Shown: positions 46,101 through 53,797, counted from the first letter of the stretch. The stretch is DNA of 64,000 nucleotides from Roseimicrobium sp. ORNL1 (GCF_011044495.1 NZ_CP049143.1:4960001-5024000); one strand, 5' to 3'. Numbers and translations are program-made. The notes: generated by a model from the letters alone, not told the origin.

Positions 46101-46313
46101 GGCTTCTTCAATCTTATCCGTGACGTCGGTTTCAATTTCTCCCGGCGTGGCACCATCCAGGTAGGTGGTGACCATCACGGTGGGAAAGTCCACCTTGGGG
46201 AAACGGTCCACTTCCAGGCGGGTGTAACCGAGCATGCCCACGACCACGAACACCAGCACGAGCACGGTGGCAAAGACGGGACGCTTAACAGAGATGGAGG
46301 CAAGCCACTGCAT
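43155..46313 (-). CDS. RND efflux pump inner-membrane transporter (AcrB/MdtB-like)
   Basis: 1,052 residues, the standard length. Twelve membrane segments are visible, with two large periplasmic loops. The N-terminus SVKRPVFATVLVLVFVVVG and the relay motif VGIVIDDAIIVVENIFRHIEEK (Asp-Asp for proton coupling) in the fourth helix are diagnostic, as is the SGIVGRFLASFGLTMSFAIAVSL region. The C-terminal cytoplasmic tail is basic. The pump exports drugs, lipids or other amphiphiles. It is 14 bases downstream of the adaptor gene and part of a tetR-adaptor-pump unit; an outer-membrane channel gene is not included. Confidence 0.95.
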   Translation of the reverse strand: MQWLASISVKRPVFATVLVLVFVVVGMLGYTRLEVDRFPKVDFPTVMVTTYLDGATPGEIETDVTDKIEEAVNTVSGIDELHSTSAEGLSQVMISFLLEKDADVAAQEVRDRVNRILNELPDDAEPPRVEKLDPDATPVLNIALVADKPVREITEYADKVLRRQLESVAGVGQVTLLGGQKRQINVNLDPVRLRALNLTAVDVQSALRRQHVQIPAGVVKGSATESNLRVIGKLDTIAGLERLVVRENEGGLVRLGDVARVEDGAEEAESIARHNGVPTVLLSIRRQSGENTIKVVDAVKERLTEAEKRLPAGYKVDIVRDNSLVIRTSAHAVQEHLILGAVFAALIVLFFLGNSRATLISALAIPTSIIASFGVMWAANVTLNQISLVALALAVGIVIDDAIIVVENIFRHIEEKKQDPYTAAVEGTKDIGLAVMATTFSLLAVFVPVAFLSGIVGRFLASFGLTMSFAIAVSLLVSFTLAPMLSARMLKVTRPNWLERWMAKLVNIFYKPIEAVYMVMLRFSMRYRWVVVLTCIGVLYSTGFLMQKVQKGLLPETEEAQFQMSFRTPEGTSLAATDLAAERVARDIRNMPGVEYTLVTIGDNDQRTQNLASVYVRLTDPSQRKETQSQLMDQVRQEIVSKYPSDWRMTVMLVPAFDSGQSSANVQYMIAGPDLERISQAAKAAMEEARKIPGIRDLDTTLVDGKPEITAVVDRSKAGEMGVNIADLSSTLRILVGGVDVSTYTDRGEQYDIHVRADERYRNNEDALSALFVPSAKSGPVPLKNVVSLKEGDGPAQIKRTGRRRQVTITANNAPGVGEAEILAAIDTAVKKQNLPAEYDTGPVGRSKELRRTLIAFVTAFGLAFIFMYLVLAAQFESWIHPFTILLALPLTLPFALLSLLLFGESLNIFSILGLLVLFGMVKKNGILQIDHTNQLREKGMGRLEAILQANKDRLRPILMTTIAFVAGMLPLLFARGIGASMNTATAGIIIGGQTFSLLLTLLAIPVFYSLFDDVVAWRRRRAEKREARRAKAEAGVKESEGEFTPLQPDAV

Positions 46314-46327
46314 GGTCGTAAATCGAA

Positions 46328-47431
46328 TCAGGGCTTCATCGCCACGGTGATGCGCACGCCATCCACCGTGGATGCGGCGGGATCGGTGACCACGGTCTCG
46401 CCCTTGGAAACACCACTTCGGATCTCCAGCCAGTCGCCCTGGTGCTCGCCAAGATCCACCAGACGCTCGGTGACCTGCTCATGCTCCACCACAAACACAC
46501 GAGGCTGTCCCCCGCTGGTGCGTATGGCACTCTTCGGCACGGCCACGCCGGGTTTCTCCGGCAGCAACAATCGCCCCTCGGCGAACATGCCTTGCTTCAA
46601 GACACCATCCAAATTGGGCACATTCGCCTCCACCATCAAGTCACGTGAGGACTGGCGGAGAGCAGCGCCAATGTACTTCACCACACCGGTAAAGGTGCGT
46701 CCGGGAAACGCAGGCACTTCAAAGGTCACTTCCTGCCCGGCTTCGATGCTGCCAATCGCGGTCTCCGGCACATTGAGCAGGAGGCGAAGATGATCATTCG
46801 CAACGAGTTGCACGACTTGCGTATTGAGCTGCACATACTCACCCGGAGAAATGCGCCTCTCCATGACACTCCCTGCGAAGGGCGCGCGAATCACCATGTC
46901 ATCCAGATTCTTCTTCGAAGTGTCGCGACGCGCAATGGCAGCATCCAGATCCGCACGGGCACTCTTCTGTTCCACAGTCAGCTTTTCGTAGTCTGCCGCT
47001 GAAATGGCGCGGGTCTTCGCGAGGGGTTCATTGCGCTTCCATTCCGCGATGGCGAAATCGAGGCGTGATTGTGCCTGGTTTACATGTGCTTCGGCTTCGC
47101 GCAGGGCAAGCGCCGCGGCTCTGTCATCCAGCTTCACGAGCACATCGCCGGCCTTCACCACACTGCCACGCTCCATGGGAGTCTCCATCACCTTGCCAGC
47201 GGCATTCGCAGCGACGGCGGCATCGAGTCCACTCTTGAGTTCACCAGAGACTTGAAGGTAGCGCGGCATGGGGCGTTCTTCCGCCACAGCCACGGTCACT
47301 GGCACAGGGGGCACTTCCTTTGCCGCCGGCTTGTGCTCGGCAGCACTGGTGGGCGCGGGGTGGCGTCCACACGCAGAAAGCGCCAGCACGGAGACCAGTG
47401 CGAGCGCGGAGATACTGAGGTTTTTTTGCAT
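46328..47431 (-). CDS. RND efflux periplasmic adaptor (membrane fusion protein)
   Basis: 367 residues. The N-terminus SALALVSVLALSACGRH contains a lipobox ending at Cys near residue 21, so it is likely a lipoprotein. The lipoyl/barrel-sandwich halves are visible as AAVAANAAGKVMETPMERGS and VIRAPFAGSVMERRISPGEYV, separated by a coiled-coil hairpin (AEAHVNQAQSRLDFAIAEW). A beta-barrel and a membrane-proximal domain follow. It links the inner-membrane pump to an outer-membrane channel. It lies 17 bases after the tetR gene. Confidence 0.93.
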   Translation of the reverse strand: MQKNLSISALALVSVLALSACGRHPAPTSAAEHKPAAKEVPPVPVTVAVAEERPMPRYLQVSGELKSGLDAAVAANAAGKVMETPMERGSVVKAGDVLVKLDDRAAALALREAEAHVNQAQSRLDFAIAEWKRNEPLAKTRAISAADYEKLTVEQKSARADLDAAIARRDTSKKNLDDMVIRAPFAGSVMERRISPGEYVQLNTQVVQLVANDHLRLLLNVPETAIGSIEAGQEVTFEVPAFPGRTFTGVVKYIGAALRQSSRDLMVEANVPNLDGVLKQGMFAEGRLLLPEKPGVAVPKSAIRTSGGQPRVFVVEHEQVTERLVDLGEHQGDWLEIRSGVSKGETVVTDPAASTVDGVRITVAMKP

Positions 47432-47448
47432 TGCTTGGGGGGAAAGAA

Positions 47449-48078
47449 TCAGGCGCGCACCTTGCGCTCGAGTCCTGCGGTGAAGAGATCCACACAGGTG
47501 GTCACGTATTCCGCGGAGGTGTAGCCCTCGTTGCAGCCCTCGGAGTTCTTCAGCACGCCCGCGAAGAGCATGTTGATGAACATGTCCACGGCAGCGGAGA
47601 AGTTCACATCCTTGCGGATCCTGCCGACAGTGGCTGCAGCCTCAAGATTGGCCATGAGTCGCTCATGCAACAGCCGGAAGGCATCCATGATGATCTTCCG
47701 GTAGGGCACCGGATGACGCCTCGCCTCGCCGACGAGCGTGCGGATGAAAGCCTCATCCTTCTCCATCAGCGCATAGAAGGAAGCGCCGAAGCGATTGAGA
47801 TTCTGACGCAGGTCACCCGACCACGCCTCCTCTGAACTCAGGTCGCTGTAGGCGCTGGTCTCCTTGAGCCGGTCAAAGACGGCGGAGATGAGCCCTTCCT
47901 TGTTCTGGAAGTGGCGGAAGATGGTGAGTTCATTCACACCGGTCTCCTCCGCAACCATGCGGATCGTGGCGCGCTGGAGCCCCTCCCGGGCAAACACCCG
48001 GAGAGCGCCATCAAGAAGATTGGCGCGGGTCCCTTGGGACTCAGACGGGGGGGCGGGGGCGACGGTGGGGGCTCTCAT
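47449..48078 (-). CDS. TetR-family repressor of the adjacent RND operon
   Basis: 209 residues. The N-terminal helix-turn-helix reads ATIRMVAEETGVNELTIFRHF followed by QNKEGLISAVF, canonical for TetR. The C-terminal ligand domain is all-helical. A second paralogous TetR gene lies upstream (48355-48984), similar in length and sequence (RTLVGEARR and RKDVNFSAAVDMFIN shared patterns). A 34-bp near-palindrome lies seven bases before its start, so it probably represses itself and the adaptor-pump genes downstream. The inducing ligand is unknown. Confidence 0.93.
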   Translation of the reverse strand: MRAPTVAPAPPSESQGTRANLLDGALRVFAREGLQRATIRMVAEETGVNELTIFRHFQNKEGLISAVFDRLKETSAYSDLSSEEAWSGDLRQNLNRFGASFYALMEKDEAFIRTLVGEARRHPVPYRKIIMDAFRLLHERLMANLEAAATVGRIRKDVNFSAAVDMFINMLFAGVLKNSEGCNEGYTSAEYVTTCVDLFTAGLERKVRA

Positions 48079-48084
48079 CGGTTG

Positions 48085-48118
48085 CAGGCATGTAAGTAAG
48101 TACTTGCTTGCATGCCTG
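48085..48118. promoter_or_regulatory. 34-bp near-palindrome, predicted TetR operator
   Basis: CAGGCATG-TAAGTAAG and CTTGCTTG-CATGCCTG flank a central TA, with 14 of 16 arm positions matching. It lies seven bases upstream of the first tetR start. The inner CTTGCTTG core reappears upstream of the second tetR gene. Confidence 0.8.
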
Positions 48119-48151
48119 TAAAGCAGTTTTCAAGACCGATTCTCAGATTTC

Positions 48152-48236
48152 CGCGTGAGATCCTCCTCACGCGAGGTCACCAGCCGCTGGTGAAACGGGC
48201 TGGTGACCTTCGACTCACCCATTCTCCGGGTGAGTC
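48152..48236. other. Three adjacent perfect hairpins between the two tetR genes
   Basis: CGCGTGAG/CTCACGCG (48152-48173), AGGTCACCAGCC/GGCTGGTGACCT (48174-48209) and GACTCACCC/GGGTGAGTC (48212-48236) follow each other almost without spacing, each with a perfect stem of 8, 12 and 9 bp. They lie in a region with no gene. They could form a stable RNA structure, a regulatory leader for the first tetR operon, or be a repeat element. Confidence 0.65.
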
Positions 48237-48262
48237 ATTCTGCTTTTGAAAGGGCAATCCAA

Positions 48263-48317
48263 ACCCCCGGCCTTCCTTTGATCCTATCCTTGGAACGAAA
48301 AGCGGAAAGCCGGGGGT
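48263..48317 (-). terminator. Stem-loop downstream of the second tetR gene
   Basis: ACCCCCGGC (48263-48271) pairs with GCCGGGGGT (48309-48317), extended inward by CTTCC/GGAAA. It lies 38-92 bases after the second tetR stop on the minus strand and may end its transcript. The loop is long and the T-run weak, so the call is tentative. Confidence 0.4.
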
Positions 48318-48354
48318 AAGGTTGCTTGGTCTTGGGGGGGGAAATTGGGGTCAA

Positions 48355-48984
48355 TCAGCGCCGGGGACGCTGGGGAGCGATGCCTGCCATGAAGATGTCC
48401 ACGCAGGTATTCACATACTGGCGTGGGGCGTAGTCCCGCTGGAACTCCACCGTATTCTTGAGCATACCGCCCATGAGCATGTTGGTGAACATGTCCATGG
48501 CCGCAAAAAGGTTCACATCCTTGCGCACTTCGCCGGTCTCCTGGGCCTTTTCCAAGACCTGCAGGAAGCGGCTGCGCAGGGGCTTGATGGCCTCCATCAC
48601 AATCTTGCGGTGCTGTTCAGGCAGGCGGCGCGCTTCGCCAATCAGTGTGCGGATGAAGGCCTCATCCCTCTCCAGCATCTGGTAGAAGGACAGTCCGAAA
48701 TTACGCAGCACATCGTGCAGGGTACCCACCCAGGCCTTGTCCGTATCCAGCGACTCGTACGCCGGGGTGTTCATCACATTGTCGAACACCGCTTGGAGCA
48801 GCCCATCCTTGTTCGTGAAATGACGGAAGAGCGTCACTTCATTCACCCCTGCTTCTTCCGCGATGATGCGGGTCGTAGCGCGGGGGATGCCGTCCCTGGC
48901 GAAGACATTCAAAGCAGCCGCGATAATCTTGTTTCGCGTACCGACTTCGGTCTTGGTGGTTGAGGTGACGGCGTTGAGAGGCAT
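48355..48984 (-). CDS. Second TetR-family regulator, paralogue of the RND repressor
   Basis: 209 residues, the same length as the downstream TetR. Helix-turn-helix ATTRIIAEEAGVNEVTLFRHF and TNKDGLLQAVF, then the shared RTLIGEARRLPEQHRKI and RKDVNLFAAMDMFTNML patterns show it arose by duplication. It is separated from the RND operon by 276 bases containing four hairpins. Two direct repeats of an operator-like sequence lie upstream of its start, sharing the inner half-site of the other operator, which suggests cross-regulation. Its own target genes beyond itself are unknown. Confidence 0.92.
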   Translation of the reverse strand: MPLNAVTSTTKTEVGTRNKIIAAALNVFARDGIPRATTRIIAEEAGVNEVTLFRHFTNKDGLLQAVFDNVMNTPAYESLDTDKAWVGTLHDVLRNFGLSFYQMLERDEAFIRTLIGEARRLPEQHRKIVMEAIKPLRSRFLQVLEKAQETGEVRKDVNLFAAMDMFTNMLMGGMLKNTVEFQRDYAPRQYVNTCVDIFMAGIAPQRPRR

Positions 48985-49001
48985 CTACAGTTGGGAGACT
49001 A

Positions 49002-49044
49002 ATGTAAGTGCTTGCTTGCAGCGCCTATGTAAGTGCTTGCTTGC
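49002..49044. promoter_or_regulatory. Twin operator-like direct repeats upstream of the second tetR gene
   Basis: ATGTAAGTGCTTGCTTGC occurs at 49002-49019 and again at 49027-49044, a 25-base period. It shares TAAGT and CTTGCTTG with the near-palindrome before the first tetR gene. This fits two adjacent TetR binding sites. Confidence 0.7.
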
Positions 49045-49090
49045 TTTTTGTAAAGCTACATTTTTGCGGAAACTGCAAATTCACGCACAA

Positions 49091-49120
49091 AAAGGCCGAA
49101 GGATTGCTCCTTCGGCCTTT
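49091..49120 (-). terminator. Intrinsic terminator after the ribosomal protein operon
   Basis: AAAGGCCGAAGGA (49091-49103) and TCCTTCGGCCTTT (49108-49120) form a perfect 13-bp stem around a four-base loop. On the minus strand it follows the rpsD stop by about 29 bases and its stem ends in a T-run (CCTTTTTG), a textbook rho-independent terminator. Confidence 0.9.
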
Positions 49121-49148
49121 AAAAACTTCAATCTGTACCAGCTAAGGA

Positions 49149-49760
49149 CTAGCGGGAGTAGAGTTCCACGACCAGCTGCTCGTTCACGAAGACGTCGATT
49201 TCTTCGCGTTCCGGCGAGCGGTTCACGGTGCCGGTGTGCTTGTCGCGGTCCACCGTCATCCAGTCGGGGATCACCGCGCCCTGGGTCAGGTCAAGGAAGC
49301 GGTTCACCAGCTGCTGGGAGCGGGGGGTGTTCTTGACGGCGACGACGTCGCCTGCCTTCACCTGATAGCTCGCGATGTTCACGCGCTTGCCATTCACCGT
49401 CACGTGGCCGTGGCCGACGATCTGGCGGGCAGCAAAGCGGCTGTTCGCGAAGCTCATGCGGTACACCACGTTGTCCAGACGCTGTTCAAGCATCTGAAGG
49501 AGGATGGTACCGGTCACGCCCTTGCGGCGGGAGGCTTCGGCGAAGAACTTGCGGAACTGCTTCTCCAGCACGCCGTAGGTGTGGCGGAGCTTCTGCTTTT
49601 CGATCAGCGCGGTGCCGTAATCGGAAGTCTTGCGGCGGGCATTGCGGGGGCCGTGCTGCCCCGGGGGGAAGGCGCGGAGCTCGAGGGCCTTCGAGGGGCC
49701 GAACAGGGCCACACCGAAGCGGCGGGCGATTTTTTCCTTGGGACCAGTATAACGTGCCAT
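49149..49760 (-). CDS. rpsD: Small subunit ribosomal protein S4
   Basis: 203 residues, typical length. Motifs ARYTGPKEKIARRFGV at the start, RLDNVVYRMSFA and the S4 RNA-binding domain (ARQIVGHGHVTVNGKRVNI) are diagnostic. It lacks the zinc-binding Cys cluster, so it is the C-minus type. It binds 16S rRNA early in assembly. Last gene of rpmJ-rpsM-rpsK-rpsD, 36 bases after rpsK. In most bacteria rpoA and rplQ follow; here a terminator and tetR follow instead. Confidence 0.98.
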   Translation of the reverse strand: MARYTGPKEKIARRFGVALFGPSKALELRAFPPGQHGPRNARRKTSDYGTALIEKQKLRHTYGVLEKQFRKFFAEASRRKGVTGTILLQMLEQRLDNVVYRMSFANSRFAARQIVGHGHVTVNGKRVNIASYQVKAGDVVAVKNTPRSQQLVNRFLDLTQGAVIPDWMTVDRDKHTGTVNRSPEREEIDVFVNEQLVVELYSR

Positions 49761-49796
49761 GACGGATAAAGAGCGGAACTTCGAGAGGTGCGGCGA

Positions 49797-50366
49797 CTAC
49801 ACGCGGCGGGCTTTGGGCGGACGGCAGCCGTTGTGCGGCACGGGGGTCACGTCCTTGATGGCGAGGATTTCGATACCGAGACCCTGCACGGCACGCACGG
49901 CGGACTCACGGCCGGAGCCGGGGCCCTTGAGGCGCACTTCCACTTCCTTGAGACCATGGCCCATGGCCTGGCGGCAGGCATCCTGGGACACCACCTGGCC
50001 GGCGTATGCCGTGCCCTTGCGGGAACCCTTGAAGCCCATCTTGCCGGAGCTGCTCCAGCCGATGGCATTGCCATTGCGGTCCGTCACGGTGACCATCGTG
50101 TTGTTGAAGGTCGCCACGACATGCACGATGCCGCTGGTGACGTTCTTGCTGCCCTTGGCCTTGACGACCTTGGGAGCTGCATCGCCGGCGCCGCCGTCGA
50201 GGCTGAGGAAGACTTCATTGATGTTCTTCTGACGATCCCTCTCGGAAAGAGGCTTGTCAGTCGCCGGAGCGGCGGCGGGTGCTGCCGGAGTCGCGGCGGG
50301 GGCGGGGGCAGGAGTGGGGGCTGCAGCTTCAGGAGCAGCGCCAAGGTTCTGATTTTCGTCGGCCAT
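49797..50366 (-). CDS. rpsK: Small subunit ribosomal protein S11 with a long N-terminal extension
   Basis: 189 residues, while S11 is usually about 130. The first 65 residues are Ala/Pro-rich ([16 protein letters not shown]) and then acidic, an extension without known function. The conserved core begins near [19 protein letters not shown] and ends with [17 protein letters not shown], as expected. The protein lines the mRNA exit platform of the 30S subunit. It lies between rpsM (34 bases upstream) and rpsD (36 bases downstream) in the same orientation. Confidence 0.97.
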   Translation of the reverse strand: MADENQNLGAAPEAAAPTPAPAPAATPAAPAAAPATDKPLSERDRQKNINEVFLSLDGGAGDAAPKVVKAKGSKNVTSGIVHVVATFNNTMVTVTDRNGNAIGWSSSGKMGFKGSRKGTAYAGQVVSQDACRQAMGHGLKEVEVRLKGPGSGRESAVRAVQGLGIEILAIKDVTPVPHNGCRPPKARRV

Positions 50367-50400
50367 GATGAGATGAAAAGTAGGAGGTACTCAGCAGGGC

Positions 50401-50796
50401 TTAGACCTTGCCAGCCTTGGCATTCGGGTTGCGCTGCACACCCACGGTCTTGCGCTTGCCCTTACGAGTACGGGCGTTGGTCTTGGTGCGCTGGCCACGA
50501 ACGGGAAGTCCACGGCGGTGACGCGTCGCACGGTAGCAGTTGATGCTCGTGAGGCGCTTCATGTGAGCATTCAGCTCACGACGAAGGTCACCTTCCACGA
50601 CGATGCCCTTGGCATTCACCACGCGGCTGATTTCCGCGAGCTGCTCATCGGTCAGCTCACCCGTGCGGGTATTGGGATCAATATTGGTCTCAGCGAGTAC
50701 TTTCCTCGTGAGGGACGGACCAATGCCGTAAATGTACGGGAGAGAAGCTTCGATGCGCTTCTCATTCGGGATTTCTACTCCAAGCAGACGTGCCAT
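50401..50796 (-). CDS. rpsM: Small subunit ribosomal protein S13
   Basis: 131 residues. Starts [25 protein letters not shown], split here as [16 protein letters not shown] and YIYGIG, contains the helix-hairpin-helix [11 protein letters not shown], and ends with [19 protein letters not shown], the Arg/Lys-rich tail that contacts tRNA in the P site. Twenty bases separate it from rpmJ upstream. Standard gene order supports the assignment. Confidence 0.98.
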   Translation of the reverse strand: MARLLGVEIPNEKRIEASLPYIYGIGPSLTRKVLAETNIDPNTRTGELTDEQLAEISRVVNAKGIVVEGDLRRELNAHMKRLTSINCYRATRHRRGLPVRGQRTKTNARTRKGKRKTVGVQRNPNAKAGKV

Positions 50797-50816
50797 AATG
50801 AATGTATTCTACAGAC

Positions 50817-50930
50817 TTAACCTTGCCGCTGCTTATGCCGCGGGTTTTTGCATACAATACGCACGACTCCCTTCCGCCGAATGACTCGGCAGGACTCGCA
50901 CAAGCGCTTCACTGAGGTTCTTACTCGCAT
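50817..50930 (-). CDS. rpmJ: Large subunit ribosomal protein L36
   Basis: 37 residues from ATG 50930: [20 protein letters not shown] at the start and ending [11 protein letters not shown]. The zinc ligands Cys11, Cys14, Cys27 and His32 are all present, so it is the zinc-binding (C-plus) form. It is the first gene of the ribosomal unit; its small size makes it easy to miss. The open frame upstream would add 23 residues not belonging to L36. Confidence 0.97.
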   Translation of the reverse strand: MRVRTSVKRLCESCRVIRRKGVVRIVCKNPRHKQRQG

Positions 50931-51283
50931 GATGATATACAGGGGAAATGCCAGATGCCCCACCAAGACGGGAGGGCGAAGGGGATGGATGTCTAGCAAG
51001 ATTGTTCACATGCGCAAGTGAGAAGTGGTCTTTTTTTTCGCACGATTGAGTGTCAGCAGAGGGACGACAATCTGCCACAGCCGCCTCCTTTCGCCATCGC
51101 GGATATCCGCGAGCGCATCGTCCTTTCCCCCGCAGGCTGAACGAACTATCTCTTAACCCGCCGTCATAACTCACACTCCAGCAACATACCGCCGGCAACC
51201 TGAATCCGATATGACGCAGTCCGCCGCATGCCCTTTTTCGAACCGCCGCTTGCACGCCGAGGGCTCCTGACAAGGATAGCACC
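50931..51283. other. 353-bp gap upstream of rpmJ
   Basis: No gene is recognisable here. It must hold the promoter of the rpmJ-rpsM-rpsK-rpsD unit on the minus strand and of the DUF3592-like gene on the plus strand. A run of eight T lies near 51031. Several overlapping open frames lack codon bias or family support. Confidence 0.5.
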
Positions 51284-51832
51284 GTGCCTTCCTCCCCCAC
51301 CCCTCCCCAGCAATCCAGCAGCAGTGCCCTGACCCTTGTAATGATTTTTGGCCTCGTGGTGGGCGCCGGTGTGGTGTTCGGAGGAGTCGCTCTGCTCTGG
51401 CAGGTGCCAGCCGCTTGGAAGGAGATGCGAGAGGCGTGGACGGAAACTTCCGGCACCGTCGTGGCCTCGCGGGTGCGCAACTTGGAAGACTCCAGGCAGA
51501 GCACCCTGCATTACGTGGAGCTGGAGTATCAATATGTGGTGGATACAGCCCGCTTCGCCGGAGCCAGTCCTGCAGCCCGGCAACCGGCAAAGGACGGAGA
51601 CCTCGCCCAGGCCACCGCCATCGCCCAGGAGTACAAGCCCGGCCATGCCGTGCCGGTCTTCTACAATCCCGTAGACATCACCGCCTCCCGCTTGGATGCG
51701 CAAGGACCCAATGGCCTCTTTTGGATGGGAGTGTTCGGCGGTCCGCTGCTGATCTTTAGCGGACTGGGCCTGGCCGGCTGGAGCTGGTCCGATTGGAAGG
51801 CCAAGCGCCATGCGACAGTCCGGTCGTCATAG
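51284..51832 (+). CDS. DUF3592-type membrane protein
   Basis: 182 residues, starting at GTG 51284 after AAGGA. One membrane helix near residue 20 (LVMIFGLVVGAGVVFGGVALL) and another near 150 (LFWMGVFGGPLLIFSGLGLAG) flank a soluble beta-rich domain (SGTVVASRVRNLE, YVELEYQYVV, PVFYNPVDITASRL). This topology, with the FYNP phrase, is typical of DUF3592 proteins, which have no established function. Confidence 0.8.
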   Translation: MPSSPTPPQQSSSSALTLVMIFGLVVGAGVVFGGVALLWQVPAAWKEMREAWTETSGTVVASRVRNLEDSRQSTLHYVELEYQYVVDTARFAGASPAARQPAKDGDLAQATAIAQEYKPGHAVPVFYNPVDITASRLDAQGPNGLFWMGVFGGPLLIFSGLGLAGWSWSDWKAKRHATVRSS

Positions 51833-51907
51833 CATCAGCGACCGCTCCGCCAAGTCCGCACAGTCCGCCCATGCAGCCGCGCCCTCCGACGTGCGCGATC
51901 TCCTTGC

Positions 51908-52081
51908 ATGAGCACGAAACGCGAACTCATCGAGCCCCATAAAGGGGACAAACGGTATGTCCGTCGTGACAGCCACGGCCGGTTTACGGAGAGCGACGAT
52001 GTCAGCCGCTCGCTCAGCATGGATCGCCGCATCAAGGCGAAACACAAGGCAAAGCCCGGTCAGGGTGACCGCGGTGATTGA
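51908..52081 (+). CDS. Small basic protein (57 residues), conserved-looking
   Basis: ATG 51908 to TGA 52081. It begins MSTKRELIEPHKGDKRYVRR and continues with GRFTESDDVSRSLSMDRRIK, ending in a Lys/Gly/Asp-rich tail. The RRD-x-x-GRF-x-x-SDDV arrangement resembles small uncharacterised bacterial proteins often found in large genomes. It is soluble and strongly charged, so it may bind nucleic acid, which is a guess. Confidence 0.7.
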   Translation: MSTKRELIEPHKGDKRYVRRDSHGRFTESDDVSRSLSMDRRIKAKHKAKPGQGDRGD

Positions 52082-52172
52082 TTGGAAACGCGAACACCTC
52101 ACACCCCAGAACCAAGCGATCAAGCTGCGCAGCAATCCGCCTGCGCCGCCAGTCGTCTGGTGATGCTCACTC

Positions 52173-53054
52173 TCAGGAAGCACGCGAGGCATCACGCTGG
52201 GCCACCCAACTCTCTGCCGTGGAAGACCGGCCTTCGCGCGGTTTTACGGCATACCCGCGTGACTCAAAGCGGAGTCGGAAATACCCGGCAATCACCCGAG
52301 TTTTCACGCGCGTGCCCAGTTCACAGGAGTACACGCGGGAAAGCGGCAGGCTCAGGGCCGGCGTTTTATCCCCAGCATCGGCATAGAAATCGATGGTGAT
52401 GGCATCGGCCACCACCTTGGGAAACTCGTGTTCATCCAGAAGTTGCCACTTCCCATCGCGCCGCACTTCCAGGATGTCCCCCGGCTCCACGCGGAATGGA
52501 ACACCGCGATAGGTCCACAGCACCAGCACCATCATCAGCATGAAGGGGCCGATGGGCAGCGCGATGATCAGGGTGTACAGCTTGGTATGCGTGACATCCC
52601 CGGAGGTGCCGCCGGAGAGAATGATCTTCAGCCATTCCAAAAAGAACATGGCGACGTCCTCAAAGATGCCACCCACCGTGGTGAGACCGTGATTCAGGTC
52701 GTACACGATTTTACCTGCCACACCGATGCCCAGCAACGTGATGTGCGCCGCGAGGATCACCAGAGCCCAGTTCGTGCGGGATTCGAAGCGCCCACACATT
52801 TGGGCCGCCTCTTCGATGTAAACCTTGGGCCTGCCCATAGGATGCTTGCACATCCACACAGTGACGCCCACGCCGGCAGCCATGGCGAGGAATTCCACGA
52901 AGGTGAATCCCTCTCCGCTCGTGTTCTGCCAGAGGAGCGCAAGGACCGCCAGCCACATCGCCCAGAGGAAGAACCGCTGCCAGGTCGCCAGCAACTTTGG
53001 GGGAGCCTTTGAGGCTTCAACTTTTGTGCCGGAACGTCGTAATTTTCTGCCCAT
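52173..53054 (-). CDS. Membrane protein with cytoplasmic tail, unknown function
   Basis: 293 residues from ATG 53054; an upstream start would add 24 unlikely residues. Four hydrophobic segments (FFLWAMWLAVLALLW, VEFLAMAAGVGVTVWM, WALVILAAHITLLGIGVAG and LIIALPIGPFMLMMVLVLW) precede a soluble C-terminal beta domain beginning YRGVPFRVEPGDILEVRRDG and ending in SYGYFRLRFESRG-like strands. The topology recalls membrane-anchored regulatory proteins of unknown role. Overlaps nothing; convergent with the small basic protein gene. Confidence 0.65.
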   Translation of the reverse strand: MGRKLRRSGTKVEASKAPPKLLATWQRFFLWAMWLAVLALLWQNTSGEGFTFVEFLAMAAGVGVTVWMCKHPMGRPKVYIEEAAQMCGRFESRTNWALVILAAHITLLGIGVAGKIVYDLNHGLTTVGGIFEDVAMFFLEWLKIILSGGTSGDVTHTKLYTLIIALPIGPFMLMMVLVLWTYRGVPFRVEPGDILEVRRDGKWQLLDEHEFPKVVADAITIDFYADAGDKTPALSLPLSRVYSCELGTRVKTRVIAGYFRLRFESRGYAVKPREGRSSTAESWVAQRDASRAS

Positions 53055-53227
53055 GGCGCGCCCGGATGCTACCTGGAAGTCATCCGGTGGCAAGGGACTC
53101 GTACGATTTACAACCCATGGAGACAAAAGATTCGGTTGACCCCTGCAACAACAGGCATGATTTCTCTACATATTAAGGAAACAACCTCCCATCAGGGAAT
53201 TCAAGCCCATCCACACGAAAGGGTCTT

Positions 53228-53797
53228 ATGAAAACGCATGGAATTGCCTCCCTCACGGCCTGCCTTTGCCTCGCTGCTGGCCTGATGTCCCTCTCCCCCG
53301 CGAGCGCGCAGCAGGCGCTGCCGTTCGAACGCGGCGTCAAGATCGACGTGATCGCCTCCAAGCCCGCCGCCGTCAAAGGCGGCGACTTTGATGACAAGTT
53401 GCAGAGAATTACCCTGCGATTGAAGTTCTCCAACCTCGATACCCGCCAATCCTACGCAAACTATACCGCCACGGTATCTGCCTTTGGTCAAAGCGCGAAG
53501 GACCGCACCGTCACCAAGGTCCTCTTGCAGGAGAGTATTCCGCTCACGGTGGAGCCGCGAAAAGCCGTCGAACACGAGTGCAAGGCGGTCAAAACAAAGT
53601 TCGACCGCACCGGTGCCATCTTCGGCTATTCCTATGACGGCTGGATCATCGTCGTGAAGGATTCCACCGGAAAAATTGTGCAGGTGAAATCCACCGCACC
53701 GTCACTCGAAAAGTTGCCGGACAAGGTGGACAAACTGGCCGAAGGCAAATGCTACGACCGGAAGTTGGAACCCACGGACGATCCCGACGATAGATAA
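53228..53797 (+). CDS. Secreted protein of unknown function
   Basis: 189 residues. A signal peptide (ending near ASAQQ, residue 28) is preceded by an AAAGGG ribosome binding site eight bases before ATG 53228. The mature part is beta-rich: LQRITLRLKFSNLDTRQSY, then YANYTATVSAFGQ, KAVEHECKAVKTKF and a C-terminal WIIVVKDSTGKIVQVKS. The layout resembles small exported proteins with an immunoglobulin-like fold. No family is recognised. Confidence 0.65.
   Translation: MKTHGIASLTACLCLAAGLMSLSPASAQQALPFERGVKIDVIASKPAAVKGGDFDDKLQRITLRLKFSNLDTRQSYANYTATVSAFGQSAKDRTVTKVLLQESIPLTVEPRKAVEHECKAVKTKFDRTGAIFGYSYDGWIIVVKDSTGKIVQVKSTAPSLEKLPDKVDKLAEGKCYDRKLEPTDDPDDR

Noticed and set aside
48085-49044. CRISPR-like array from repeated CTTGCTTG units
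   Set aside because: Only three units, variable spacing, located at regulator start sites; they fit TetR operators. No cas genes or regular spacers occur in the window.
50833-51504. 223-residue minus-strand frame upstream of rpmJ
   Set aside because: It overlaps rpmJ in another frame and the DUF3592 gene on the other strand, with no recognisable domain.
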